From JBDSKH01 sp035495435 (GTDB taxonomy: Bacteria; Actinomycetota; Actinomycetes; Actinomycetales; Microbacteriaceae): DNA of 64,000 nucleotides. Positions 55,706-64,000 of this stretch are shown here, piece by piece. The DNA lies in the NCBI GenBank assembly GCA_035495435.1, contig DATJFV010000054.1, forward strand, positions 1 to 64,000, given 5' to 3'. The notes below the pieces were generated by a model. That model did not search any database. It worked only from the letters and a program-made list of their open reading frames with translations, and had not been told where the DNA came from. Position 1 is the first letter of the stretch; the number at the start of each line of letters is the position of its first letter. The position numbers were made by a program, and so were the translations under genes.

Positions 55706-56392
55706 TTGGGCATCCTGGACAACTTCGAAAAGGGCTTGGAGCGCGTCGTCAACGGCGCCTTCGCCAAGACCTTCAAGAGCGGTCTGCAGCCCCTCGAGGT
55801 GACCGCGGCGCTGCGTCGCGAACTCGACACGAAGGCAGCGGTTGTCTCGCGCGAGCGCATCCTGGTGCCCAACACGTTCACGGTGCGCCTGTCTCCGGGC
55901 GACCACGAGCGGATGACGAGCCTCGGCCCCGCGCTCATCGACGAATTCACGCAGCTGGTGCAGCAGCACGCCGCCGCACAGCACTACTCGTTCGCCGGCG
56001 GCATCTCGATCACCCTCGAGCGCGACCCGCAGCTCAGCGAGGGTCTCGTGCAGGTCGACTCGGTCAACGTCAAGGGCGAGGTGGCCTGGACCCCGGTGCT
56101 CGACATCGGTGGCAAGCGGTACCCGATCACCAAGGGGCGCACGGTGATCGGCCGCGGCTCTGAGGCGGATGTGACCGTGGATGACACGGGCACCTCGCGC
56201 AAGCACGTCGAGATCCTCTGGGACGGCACCCGCGCCCAGGTCAACGATCTCGGGTCGACGAACGGCTCCAAGCTGAACGGCCAGCCGGTGACACAGGCGC
56301 CGCTCCCGCCGGATTCGGTGATCGAGATCGGTCGGACGCGTATCGTGTTCCGGGTGCTTGCACAGGCTGCGGATCTGGGGGTTCCCCGCTGA
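55706..56392 (+). CDS. fhaA: FhaA: DUF3662 + FHA domain protein
   Basis: 228 residues. The N-terminal DUF3662 domain (MGILDNFEKGLERVVNGAFA, about 1-120) is followed by an FHA phosphothreonine-binding domain at about 130-220, with GRGSEADVTVDDTGTSRKHV and NDLGSTNGSKLNG. Mycobacterial FhaA is more than twice as long because of a low-complexity linker, which is missing here. It starts with TTG at 55706 after GGAGAGGGAG. It links kinase signalling to peptidoglycan synthesis (established for mycobacteria through binding phosphorylated MviN). It is the first gene of the division/kinase operon. Confidence 0.93.
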   Translation: MGILDNFEKGLERVVNGAFAKTFKSGLQPLEVTAALRRELDTKAAVVSRERILVPNTFTVRLSPGDHERMTSLGPALIDEFTQLVQQHAAAQHYSFAGGISITLERDPQLSEGLVQVDSVNVKGEVAWTPVLDIGGKRYPITKGRTVIGRGSEADVTVDDTGTSRKHVEILWDGTRAQVNDLGSTNGSKLNGQPVTQAPLPPDSVIEIGRTRIVFRVLAQAADLGVPR

Positions 56393-56922
56393 TGGGCGAA
56401 CTGACGCTGCTGCTGCTGCGGCTGGCCTTCCTGGTTCTGCTCTGGGCGTTCGTGTTCGCGATCGTCTACGCGCTGCGCTCCGACCTGTTCGGCCAGCGCG
56501 CCCGCCGGCTGCCCGCGCAGCCCGCCGCGGCGTTCCCCGCCGGCCCGGCCGCCGCATCCGGTGCCCCGGAATCCGCTGCACCCGCACCCGAGCCGACCGC
56601 CCACCGGTCGCCGCCCCTGCCCGGCGACGCCACCGCGAAGCGCCTGGTCATCACCAGCGGACCGCGTGAGGGCGTCGAGATCGACCTGCCGGCCGAGCAG
56701 CTGACCATCGGTCGCTCCAGCGAGTCGGGCCTCGTGATCCGCGACGACTACACCTCGACGCACCACGCACGGCTCATGCTCTGGAACGACCAGTGGGTGA
56801 TCCAAGACCTAGACTCGACCAATGGCACCTTCCTCGACGGGTCGCGGGTGACCCTGCCGACGCCGGTGCCGCTGGGCACACCGGTGACGATCGGTACGAC
56901 GAGCTTCGAGCTTCGGCGGTAA
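56392..56922 (+). CDS. fhaB: FhaB (FipA-like) membrane FHA protein
   Basis: 176 residues. An N-terminal transmembrane helix (LLLLRLAFLVLLWAFVFAIV) is followed by an Ala/Pro-rich linker and a C-terminal FHA domain (about 85-175) with IGRSSESGLVIRDDYTSTHH and DLDSTNGTFLDGSRV. Its ATG shares a base with the fhaA stop (TGATG). It should read phospho-Thr marks made by PknA/PknB and help assemble division proteins. Confidence 0.93.
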   Translation: MGELTLLLLRLAFLVLLWAFVFAIVYALRSDLFGQRARRLPAQPAAAFPAGPAAASGAPESAAPAPEPTAHRSPPLPGDATAKRLVITSGPREGVEIDLPAEQLTIGRSSESGLVIRDDYTSTHHARLMLWNDQWVIQDLDSTNGTFLDGSRVTLPTPVPLGTPVTIGTTSFELRR

Positions 56923-56924
56923 CC

Positions 56925-58175
56925 GTGGCGACGCCCCCTCCGCCCACGAGCGCGGCCGTGTCGCATGTCGGCAAGATCCGGTCCAACAACCAGGACTCCG
57001 GCTATGCGGGCGCCCACCTGTTCGTGGTGGCCGACGGCATGGGCGGGCACGCCGGCGGCGACGTCGCGTCGGCGATCGCGGCGAAGCGGGTGTCCGAGGC
57101 CGACCTCGACTACCCCACGGCGGAGGACGCCGAGGTCGCTCTGCACGGAGCGCTGATCGCAGCGAACGGCCTGCTCGCCGAGACGGTGTTCGAGCACAGC
57201 GAGCTGACCGGCATGGGCACCACGGTCAGCGCGATCGTGCGGGTCGGCAACCGCATCGCGCTGGCCCACATCGGCGACTCCCGCATCTACCGGTTCCGCG
57301 ACGGAACGCTCGAGCAGATCTCCAGCGATCACACCTTCGTGCAGCGGCTGGTCGACTCCGGCCGCATCACGGCGGAAGAGGCGGCGGTGCACCCGCGGCG
57401 CTCGGTGCTGATGAGGGTGCTGGGGGATGTCGACGCGGCTCCCGAGATCGACACCGCGATCCACGAGGTGCGGCCCGGCGATCGCTGGCTGCTGTGCTCC
57501 GACGGGCTGAGCAGTTACGTCTCGGAAGACAAGATCTCGACCATCCTGCAGACGGTGCGCACCGCGCAGGGCGCCGCCGATCGCCTCGTCAAAGAGAGCC
57601 TCGACCACGGCGCACCCGACAACGTCACCGTCGTGCTCACCGACATCGACGACAGCCAGGGCTCGGGGGCCCAGCCGCTGTTCGTCGGCTCGGCCGCCGC
57701 GCCGCTCAGCTACGACAGCGACACCGTGCGCCGGCCGATCCGGCTGCCCACGCTGCTGCTGCACCCGCTCAAGGCCACCCAGCCGGAGGACAGCCACTTC
57801 GAGCCCGAGCGCGAGGGCTACCTCGAGGAACTCATCGAAGAGGACCGCCGGCGGGCCCGACGGCGACGCATCGTCTGGCTGCTGTTGGTCGCCGCCGCGG
57901 CCGCCGCGATCGTCACCGGGCTGATCGCCGCGTACCAGTGGACGCAGTCGCACTACTTCGTCGGTGCGAACGACGGCACCGTCGCCATCTTCCAGGGTGT
58001 GCAGCAGAACATCGGCCCGATCGTGCTGTCGAGCGTCTACCAGGAGACGCAGATCCAGCTCTCCGACCTGCCCGCGTATCAGCGCGAGGCGGTCATCGCG
58101 ACGATCAACGCCGACAACCTGCGTGATGCCCACGACATCCTCGACCGGCTGCAGACGGCGGCGGGCACGCCATGA
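56925..58175 (+). CDS. pstP: PP2C-type Ser/Thr phosphatase PstP
   Basis: 416 residues; it reverses PknA/PknB phosphorylation. The PP2C metal-binding motifs are present: SNNQDSGY, VVADGMGGHAGGDVAS, GMGTTVSA, HIGDSRIYRFRDG, LCSDGLSSYV and DNVTVVL. A charged juxtamembrane RRRARRRR precedes a transmembrane helix at about residues 312-334, and an extracytoplasmic tail of about 80 residues follows. GTG at 56925 is 2 nt after the fhaB stop. A longer frame starting within fhaB is rejected. Confidence 0.94.
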   Translation: MATPPPPTSAAVSHVGKIRSNNQDSGYAGAHLFVVADGMGGHAGGDVASAIAAKRVSEADLDYPTAEDAEVALHGALIAANGLLAETVFEHSELTGMGTTVSAIVRVGNRIALAHIGDSRIYRFRDGTLEQISSDHTFVQRLVDSGRITAEEAAVHPRRSVLMRVLGDVDAAPEIDTAIHEVRPGDRWLLCSDGLSSYVSEDKISTILQTVRTAQGAADRLVKESLDHGAPDNVTVVLTDIDDSQGSGAQPLFVGSAAAPLSYDSDTVRRPIRLPTLLLHPLKATQPEDSHFEPEREGYLEELIEEDRRRARRRRIVWLLLVAAAAAAIVTGLIAAYQWTQSHYFVGANDGTVAIFQGVQQNIGPIVLSSVYQETQIQLSDLPAYQREAVIATINADNLRDAHDILDRLQTAAGTP

Positions 58176-59578
58176 CCGCGGCGGTCGACGTCGGGTCTGC
58201 GGTCGACACCGGTCCTCGGACCGGCTCCATCCGGGTGCGTCTGCGCACGCCGGCGCGGCGGCGCAACATCGAACTGGTGCTGCTGCTGTTCGCGCTGGCC
58301 GTCGGCGGGGCCGCGACGACGCTGGTCGAACTGGGTGCCCTGGGGCGGCTCGGGGGCACGGTGCTGGTGCTCGAGGCGGGGCTCGCCGCACTGCTGCTCG
58401 GGTTCCACGTGGCACTGCGCGTCGTCGCGCCCGACGCCGACCCGTTCGTGCTGCCGATCGCGACACTGCTGAACGGGCTCGGGATCGCCGAGATCACCCG
58501 CCTCGACATCGCCGAGGGGCTGAACGGCTGGGACGCCGCCGGCATCCGGCAGATCGCCTGGACGGCGATCGCGATCGCCTTGTCGCTCGGGGTGGTGGTC
58601 GGCATCCGCACCCACCGGGTGCTGCAGCGGTTCCGCTACATTGCGATGTTCACCGCGTTCGTGCTGCTGGTGCTGCCTGTGGTGCCGGGCCTGCGCAGTC
58701 CGCGGTTCGGTGCCTACATCTGGATTCAGATCGGACCGTTGTCGTTCCAGCCCGGTGAGCTGGCCAAGATCGCCCTCGCGGTGTTCTTCGCGGGCTACCT
58801 GGTGCAGGCGCGCGACTCGCTGTCGATGGTCGGGCGGCGCATCCTCGGCATCCAGTTCCCCCGCGCGCGCGACCTGGGGCCCATCCTCATCGTCTGGGTG
58901 CTCGCCATGGGCGTGCTGGTGCTGCAGCGCGACCTCGGAACGTCGCTGCTGTACTTCGGCCTGTTCCTGGTCATGATCTACGTCGCCACCGGCCGACTCA
59001 GCTGGATCCTGCTCGGGCTTGTGCTCTTCGGCGGCGGCGCGTTCGTCGCGAGCCGCGTGCTCGGATACGTCGGGTCGCGTTTCGATGCCTGGCTCGACTC
59101 GTTCAACCAGGCCGTCTACGACCAGCAGGGCGGCAGCTATCAGCTGGTGCAGGGCCTGTTCGGCCTGGCCAATGGCGGCCTGATCGGAACGGGCCTCGGC
59201 CAGGGCCGGCCCGACATCGTGCCGCTGGCGGAGAGCGACTACATCATCGCCAGCCTCGGCGAAGAGCTGGGCCTCGTCGGGCTGTTCGCCATCCTCGGCC
59301 TCTACCTGCTCTTCGTGTCGCGCGGCTTCCGGATCGGGTTCACCGGGCAGGACGACTTCGGGCGGCTCCTCGGAGTCGGCTTGTCGTTCGTCGTGGCGCT
59401 GCAGGTCTTCGTGGTCATCGGCGGCGTCACCCGCGTCATCCCGCTGACCGGTCTGACGACCCCGTTCCTGGCGGCGGGCGGGTCGTCGCTCGTGGCCAAC
59501 TGGATCATCGTGGCGCTGTTGCTGCGCCTGTCGGATTCGGTGCGCAACCAGCCGCGTCTGGTGGTGGACGGTGAATAA
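58172..59578 (+). CDS. rodA: FtsW/RodA/SpoVE-family peptidoglycan polymerase RodA
   Basis: 468 residues with about ten to twelve membrane helices. SEDS-family blocks include GAYIWIQIGPLSFQPGELAK, followed by IALAVFFAGYL, then VLVLQRDLGTSLLYFGLFLV, GSYQLVQGLFGLANGGLIGT, LAESDYIIASLGEELGLVGL and TTPFLAAGGSSLVANW. It polymerises glycan strands together with the class B PBP encoded next. ATGA overlap with pstP and an 8-nt overlap with pbpA. Confidence 0.94.
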   Translation: MTAAVDVGSAVDTGPRTGSIRVRLRTPARRRNIELVLLLFALAVGGAATTLVELGALGRLGGTVLVLEAGLAALLLGFHVALRVVAPDADPFVLPIATLLNGLGIAEITRLDIAEGLNGWDAAGIRQIAWTAIAIALSLGVVVGIRTHRVLQRFRYIAMFTAFVLLVLPVVPGLRSPRFGAYIWIQIGPLSFQPGELAKIALAVFFAGYLVQARDSLSMVGRRILGIQFPRARDLGPILIVWVLAMGVLVLQRDLGTSLLYFGLFLVMIYVATGRLSWILLGLVLFGGGAFVASRVLGYVGSRFDAWLDSFNQAVYDQQGGSYQLVQGLFGLANGGLIGTGLGQGRPDIVPLAESDYIIASLGEELGLVGLFAILGLYLLFVSRGFRIGFTGQDDFGRLLGVGLSFVVALQVFVVIGGVTRVIPLTGLTTPFLAAGGSSLVANWIIVALLLRLSDSVRNQPRLVVDGE

Positions 59579-61025
59579 GGAACTGCGGCGGGTCAGCATC
59601 GTGGTGCTGCTGATGTTCGTCGCCCTGTTCGGGTCGTCGACGGTGATCCAGGTGTTCCAGCAGGACAACCTGAAGGCCGACTCGCGCAACGTGCGCACCC
59701 TCTACGACAGCTTCTCGGCCGAACGCGGACCGATCCTGGTCGACGGTGAGCCGATCGCCGAGTCGGTACCCGTCGATGACGAGTACAAGTACCAGCGGGT
59801 GTACGCCGACGGGCCGCTGTACTCGGCGGTCACCGGATACTTCACCCTCAACCAGGGCAACACCGGTATCGAGGGCGCGCTCAACGATTACCTCAGCGGC
59901 ACGGCGAACGAGCAGTTCCTCGACCAGCTGAACGCGGTGATCACCGGGCAGAACCCGAAGGGGGCTGCGGTCGAGCTGACCATCGACCCGGCGGTGCAGA
60001 AGGCCGCGTGGGATGCCCTCGGCGACCAGCAGGGCGCGGTGGTCGCACTGGACCCGAAGACCGGCGCGATCCTGGCGATGGTCTCGAAGCCGGCGTACGA
60101 CCCCTCCAAGCTCGCCACCCACGATCCCGCCGCCTTCCGCACCGCGTACGACTCGCTGATCGGCGATCCGAGCGATCCGCTCATCAACCGCGCCATCGCG
60201 GGCGACCTGAACCCGCCGGGGTCGACGTTCAAACTGGTCGTCACGGCGACCGCCCTCGCGAACGGGCTGAGTCCCGACACGACGTTCCCCAACCCTCCGC
60301 GCCTGACCCTCCCGCAGAGCACCGCGGTGATCACCAACGCCGAAGGCGGGTCGTGCGGCGGCGGCAAGACCGCGACGATCGCCACGGCACTGAGGCTCTC
60401 GTGCAACATCCCGTTCGCTCAGCTCGGGCTGCAGCTGGGGTACGCGAAGATCGCCGAGCAGGCGCGCGAGTTCGGGTTCGGCGACGAGAACCTGACGATC
60501 CCGATGGCGGTCGAGCCGAGCGTGTACCCGCCGACGGCGAGCGACGCCGAGCAGATGCTGTCGTCGTTCGGCCAGGCCAGCGACCGCGTCTCTCCCCTGC
60601 AGATGGCGATGGTGTCGGCGGCGGTTGCCAACGGCGGGCAGCTGATGCGGCCCAACGTCGTCGAGAGCATCACCGCCCCCGACCTGAACGAACTGCAGGG
60701 CTTCCAGCCCGAGGTGTACAGCACGCCGATCAGCGCCGAGAACGCCGCCACGATGACCCAGCTCATGGTGTCGAACGTCGCCAACGGCGCGGCCAGTAAT
60801 GCAAGAATCGAGGGGATCGACGTCGGGGGCAAGACCGGCACGGCGCAGAACGGCGACGGCGAGCCGTACACGCTGTGGTTCACCGGTTTCGCTCCCGCGA
60901 ACGACCCGCAGGTCGCGGTCGCGGTCGTGGTGGAGAACGGCGGCGGGCTCGGCCAGTCGGGGTTCGGAAACCTGGTCGCCGCCCCGATCGCGCGGACTGT
61001 CATGGAGGCGGTGCTGAACAGATGA
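59571..61025 (+). CDS. pbpA: Class B penicillin-binding protein PbpA
   Basis: A 484-residue transpeptidase with an N-terminal membrane anchor (about residues 9-27). The active site is Ser218-T-F-Lys221 in PGSTFKLV, Ser277-Cys-Asn279 in RLSCNIPFAQL and Lys421-Thr-Gly in GGKTGTAQNG. GTG 59571 overlaps rodA. It crosslinks new peptidoglycan with RodA. ATGA overlap with the kinase gene that follows suggests matched production of the synthase and its regulator. Confidence 0.95.
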   Translation: MNKELRRVSIVVLLMFVALFGSSTVIQVFQQDNLKADSRNVRTLYDSFSAERGPILVDGEPIAESVPVDDEYKYQRVYADGPLYSAVTGYFTLNQGNTGIEGALNDYLSGTANEQFLDQLNAVITGQNPKGAAVELTIDPAVQKAAWDALGDQQGAVVALDPKTGAILAMVSKPAYDPSKLATHDPAAFRTAYDSLIGDPSDPLINRAIAGDLNPPGSTFKLVVTATALANGLSPDTTFPNPPRLTLPQSTAVITNAEGGSCGGGKTATIATALRLSCNIPFAQLGLQLGYAKIAEQAREFGFGDENLTIPMAVEPSVYPPTASDAEQMLSSFGQASDRVSPLQMAMVSAAVANGGQLMRPNVVESITAPDLNELQGFQPEVYSTPISAENAATMTQLMVSNVANGAASNARIEGIDVGGKTGTAQNGDGEPYTLWFTGFAPANDPQVAVAVVVENGGGLGQSGFGNLVAAPIARTVMEAVLNR

Positions 61026-62662
61026 GGCCCTCGAGCGGCATCACCTTCGGTGGCCGGTACCAGCTCGCGTCGCGCATCGCGATCGGCGGGATGGGCGAGG
61101 TCTGGCAGGCGACCGACCTGGTCATCGGGCGCACCGTCGCGATCAAGATCCTGAAAGACGAGTACCTCGGCGATCCCGGGTTCCTGGAGCGCTTCCGCGC
61201 CGAGGCACGGCATGCGGCGCTGGTCAACCATGAGGGCATCGCCAACGTCTTCGACTACGGCGAAGAGGATGGCTCGGCCTACCTGGTCATGGAGCTCGTG
61301 CCCGGCGAGGCGCTCAGCTCGATCCTCGAGCGCGAGCGGGTGCTGCCCACCGACAAGGTGCTCGACATCGTCGCCCAGACCGCATCGGCTCTGCACGCCG
61401 CCCATCAGGCGGGTCTGGTGCACCGCGACATCAAGCCGGGCAACCTGCTGATGACCCCCGAGGGTCGCGTGAAGATCACCGACTTCGGCATCGCGCGGAT
61501 CGCGGATCAGGTGCCGCTGACGGCGACCGGTCAGGTGATGGGCACGGTGCAGTACCTCTCGCCCGAGCAGGCCAGCGGCCACCCGGCGTCCCCGACGACC
61601 GACATCTACTCGCTCGGCATCGTCGCCTACGAGGCGCTCGCCGGCCGACGGCCGTTCACGGGCGAGTCGCAGGTGGCGATCGCGATGGCGCAGATCAACG
61701 AGGCTCCGCCCGAGTTGCCGGTCACGATCGCCGAGCCGGTGCGCAACCTGGTGTACGCCTGCATCGCCAAGAAGCCCGAAGACCGTCCCTCGACGGCCGC
61801 GAACCTGTCGCGCGCCGCTCAGGCGCTGCGCCGCGGCGACCTCGCCGGCGCGGTGGCCGCGGTGCCCTCGCTCTCCGGCGGCGAGACCGCGTTCACCCAG
61901 CTGCTCACACCGGGTGGGGCGACCGCCGCGACCCGCGTGTTCCAGCCCGGTGAGCAGGCGTACGCGCGTACCAGTGAGCTCGAAACGAGCGAGAAGCGCC
62001 GCAGCCCGTGGATGTGGCCCCTCATCGCGATCGTCTCGGTGCTCACGGTGGTGCTCGTCGCGATTCTGATCGTGTTCGCGCTGCGGCAGACTCCGGAACC
62101 CGAACCGACCCCGAGCGACACCCCGGCCTCGCAGTCGCCGACACCGAGCACGACACCGACCCCCGACACGGTGCCCATCTCGGCGGCCGATTACGTGAAC
62201 CGTCCCTTCACCGACGTCGAGGCAGAGCTCGGCCAGTGGTTCGAGGTCGAGCGCGTCGAGGGCCCGATCGCCAACACGCCCGACAAGAACGGGCTGGTCT
62301 CGGGCATCAACCCGACCGGCAACGTGCAGAAGGGCCGCACGATCCAGGTCGCGGTCTACCAGGACTACCCGGGCCCCAGCCAGCCGAGCGCGCCGAGCGC
62401 GTCGCCGGCGACGGCGCCGACCGGCGACCCGGTCACGATCTCGTGGTCGGCCTACGCCGGCTGCCCGAGCGGCTACGACGTCACCGGGTACACGGTGTCG
62501 CTGACCAACGCGCACTTCGCGTCCGGAGGCCCGAACGTCACGACGACCAGCGTGCAGATCGTGGCCGATGCGCCGGGAGCGGTGACCGCCACCTACACGG
62601 CCAGCTGCGGGTCGGCGGGGACGACCCCGGCATCCGACCCCGCCACGCACACGGCCACCTGA
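61022..62662 (+). CDS. pknA: Ser/Thr protein kinase (PknA position) with PASTA-like and Fn3-like extracellular part
   Basis: 546 residues. The kinase domain covers about 10-270: IGGMGEVWQATD, Lys42 in VAIKILK, VHRDIKPGN with Asp136, and DFG at 154-156. A transmembrane helix lies at 331-354. Outside is one PASTA-like repeat (about 378-448, YVNRPFTDVEAELGQWFEV, NTPDKNGLVSGINPTGNVQK) and a C-terminal Fn3-like domain of about 90 residues with two Cys. Mycobacterial PknA has no such extracellular sensor, so this version may sense wall fragments itself. ATGA overlap with pbpA. The name rests on gene order. Confidence 0.9.
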   Translation: MRPSSGITFGGRYQLASRIAIGGMGEVWQATDLVIGRTVAIKILKDEYLGDPGFLERFRAEARHAALVNHEGIANVFDYGEEDGSAYLVMELVPGEALSSILERERVLPTDKVLDIVAQTASALHAAHQAGLVHRDIKPGNLLMTPEGRVKITDFGIARIADQVPLTATGQVMGTVQYLSPEQASGHPASPTTDIYSLGIVAYEALAGRRPFTGESQVAIAMAQINEAPPELPVTIAEPVRNLVYACIAKKPEDRPSTAANLSRAAQALRRGDLAGAVAAVPSLSGGETAFTQLLTPGGATAATRVFQPGEQAYARTSELETSEKRRSPWMWPLIAIVSVLTVVLVAILIVFALRQTPEPEPTPSDTPASQSPTPSTTPTPDTVPISAADYVNRPFTDVEAELGQWFEVERVEGPIANTPDKNGLVSGINPTGNVQKGRTIQVAVYQDYPGPSQPSAPSASPATAPTGDPVTISWSAYAGCPSGYDVTGYTVSLTNAHFASGGPNVTTTSVQIVADAPGAVTATYTASCGSAGTTPASDPATHTAT

Positions 62663-62740
62663 GGCGTTCTCGCAAGGAGCGCGGCGTTAGACTGACCGGG
62701 GCGTCGCAGCGCGCCCGGAACCTGACGAGAAGAGGCGACC

Positions 62741-64000
62741 GTGGCTGATGGGGTGACCGCAGACGTACGCCTGCTGGCCGACCGCTACCAGATCGGCGAA
62801 CTTCTCGGTCGCGGTGGCATGGCCGACGTGCACGCCGGTATGGACGCGCGACTCGGCCGCAGGGTCGCCATCAAGCTGCTGAAGCCCTCGCTGGCCAACG
62901 ACCCCGCGTTCCGCACCCGCTTCCGGCAGGAGGCGCAGGCCGCCGCGCGCATGGCCCACCCGACCATCGTCCGCGTCTTCGACGCCGGTGAAGAGACGGT
63001 GCGCGACCCCGCGGGCAACGAGATCCAGGTGCCGTTCATCGTCATGGAGCACGTCGACGGGCGGCTGCTGAAAGACGTCGTCGCGCAGGGTCCGCTCGAC
63101 CCGGCCGAGGCGGGACGCATCGTCGACGGCATCCTGGTCGCGCTGGAGTACTCGCACCGAGCCGGCGTCGTGCACCGCGACATCAAGCCCGGCAACGTCA
63201 TGGTCACCTCCTCGGGTCAGGTGAAGGTGATGGATTTCGGCATCGCCCGCGCCATCTCCGACTCGTCGGCCACGATCGCCCAGACCAGCGCCATCCTCGG
63301 CACCGCCCAGTACTTCTCGCCCGAGCAGGCGCGCGGCGAAGCCGTCGACGCCCGCACCGACCTGTACTCGACCGGCGTCGTGCTCTACGAACTACTCACG
63401 GGGCGGCCGCCGTTCCAGGGCGAGACCGCGGTCGCCACGGCGTACCAGCACGTCAGCGAGGCGCCGATCCCGCCGAACGCGCTCAACCCGGCGGTGTCGC
63501 CGGCGCTGAACGCCGTCGTGATGCGGGCGCTGGCCAAGGACCGCACCGAGCGGTACCAGACCGCCGCCGACTTCCGCTCCGACCTCGAGATCGCGCTGGC
63601 CGGCAAGGTGCCCGACCGGGCGCCGGTGGAGTCCGACTTCGATTCGGCGCTGTTCGGCGTGAACCCCACGGCGACCTCGGCCTCGGAGGCGACGCTGCGC
63701 CGCCTCGCCGACGACGCGGACGACCGGGTGCCGCGCACCCAGACCCGGCCGCCGGTCGCCTGGATCTGGGGCATCATCGCCCTCGTCGCGGTCATCGTCG
63801 CCGCAGCGGGCTTCTATGCGATCACCCTCGCGCCGACGTCGCTCGTCGGCCAGAACGTCGCGGTCGAGATTCCGGATGTGGTGGGCGACACCTGGGAGAA
63901 CGGCGGCAACACGCTGCTCGAGCTGGGGCTCAACCCCGTGAAGTCGGATCAGGCCAGCGACACGATCCCCGAGGGCACCATCATGGCGGTGGACCCCGAG
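62741..64000 (+). CDS. pknB: Ser/Thr protein kinase PknB with PASTA domains (5' part)
   Basis: 420 codons are present; the gene runs off the right edge. The kinase domain (about 15-285) has LLGRGGMADVHAGMD, Lys45 in VAIKLLKP, VVHRDIKPGNVMV and DFGIARAI. A juxtamembrane region is followed by a transmembrane helix (about 345-366, VAWIWGIIALVAVIVAAAGF) and the first PASTA repeat (VEIPDVVGDTWENGGNTLLE), cut by the window end. GTG at 62741 follows AGAAGAGG. PASTA repeats bind muropeptides/lipid II in known homologues. A TAGACT box at 62689-62694 may start a separate transcript. Confidence 0.92.
   Translation, partial: MADGVTADVRLLADRYQIGELLGRGGMADVHAGMDARLGRRVAIKLLKPSLANDPAFRTRFRQEAQAAARMAHPTIVRVFDAGEETVRDPAGNEIQVPFIVMEHVDGRLLKDVVAQGPLDPAEAGRIVDGILVALEYSHRAGVVHRDIKPGNVMVTSSGQVKVMDFGIARAISDSSATIAQTSAILGTAQYFSPEQARGEAVDARTDLYSTGVVLYELLTGRPPFQGETAVATAYQHVSEAPIPPNALNPAVSPALNAVVMRALAKDRTERYQTAADFRSDLEIALAGKVPDRAPVESDFDSALFGVNPTATSASEATLRRLADDADDRVPRTQTRPPVAWIWGIIALVAVIVAAAGFYAITLAPTSLVGQNVAVEIPDVVGDTWENGGNTLLELGLNPVKSDQASDTIPEGTIMAVDPE

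Noticed and set aside
56793..56924. Extended start of pstP inside fhaB
   Set aside because: The residues are an off-frame reading of the FHA domain; GTG 56925 gives the normal PP2C N-terminus.
1..64000. Insertion sequences, integrases, toxin-antitoxin, restriction or other defence systems
   Set aside because: No transposase, recombinase, Cas, methylase or toxin motif was recognised in any supported frame; NucS is a core repair enzyme, not a defence module.

Overview
The window looks like a chromosomal segment of a high-GC actinobacterium, most likely of the family Microbacteriaceae (Microbacterium or a near relative). The reasons are the very GC-rich codon use, frequent GTG/TTG starts, tightly overlapping operons, many genes with a TAnnnT box only 6-8 nt before the start codon (leaderless type), the coproporphyrin-dependent heme pathway, NucS mismatch repair, LAxTG sorting signals, and at the right edge the classical actinobacterial series tRNA-Leu - fhaA - fhaB - pstP - rodA - pbpA - pknA - pknB. 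I see no transposase, integrase, phage structural gene, rRNA or CRISPR array. The genus is an inference.

Layout. 1-2.4 kb: 5' part of putA and a divergent LysR regulator. 2.5-8.9 kb: a sugar-uptake operon with ROK regulator, lipoprotein binding protein, two permeases, a GH4 phospho-glycosidase and a BadF-type sugar kinase; no ABC ATPase and no PTS are visible. 9-16.5 kb: mixed housekeeping genes (NAD(P)H:FMN reductase, MarR + FAD oxidoreductase, hotdog thioesterase, AlkA-like glycosylase, DUF4190, PfkA, AcuI-like reductase, DUF1304). 16.5-18.25 kb: a secreted protein joining a CAP domain to a GH5 glycosidase.

18.3-29.2 kb: a heme supercluster holding all nine genes for glutamyl-tRNA to heme b by the coproporphyrin route (hemL, hemB, hemD, hemC, cpfC, chdC, cgoX, hemE and divergent hemA), with a three-gene membrane module (DUF3618, holin-X-like, YtxH-like) between chdC and cgoX. 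29.1-33.6 kb: two large repeat-built surface proteins ending in LAMTG-TM-Arg sorting signals, with C/G-tract palindromes and a DevR/DosR-like box upstream. 33.9-43.2 kb: a serine hydrolase, M13 peptidase, epimerase-like protein, a GbsR-regulated ABC exporter and a LacI-regulated MFS carrier. 43.3-47.3 kb: NucS, a HAD phosphatase and a type III PKS - methyltransferase - flavin monooxygenase operon ordered like srsABC, predicted to make modified phenolic lipids. 47.4-50.9 kb: the prpC-prpB-prpD methylcitrate operon, with a repeat element inside the prpD reading frame. 51-55.4 kb: rhodanese, MFS exporter, membrane-anchored molybdopterin oxidoreductase, LysE exporter and DUF3892. 55.5-64 kb: tRNA-Leu(CAG) and the cell-division/peptidoglycan kinase cluster, running off the right edge inside pknB.

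Two short repeat families occur twice each: a TATCGAGACC / GGTCGAGT element (9024-9112 and inside prpD) and a 59-bp element bounded by CTCAGGA...TCCTGAG (8959-9017 and 43138-43196). I do not see a clearly new defence or mobile system. The most distinctive items are the CAP-GH5 fusion, the paired LAMTG surface proteins with their upstream motifs, the srsABC-like operon and the repeat-invaded prpD.
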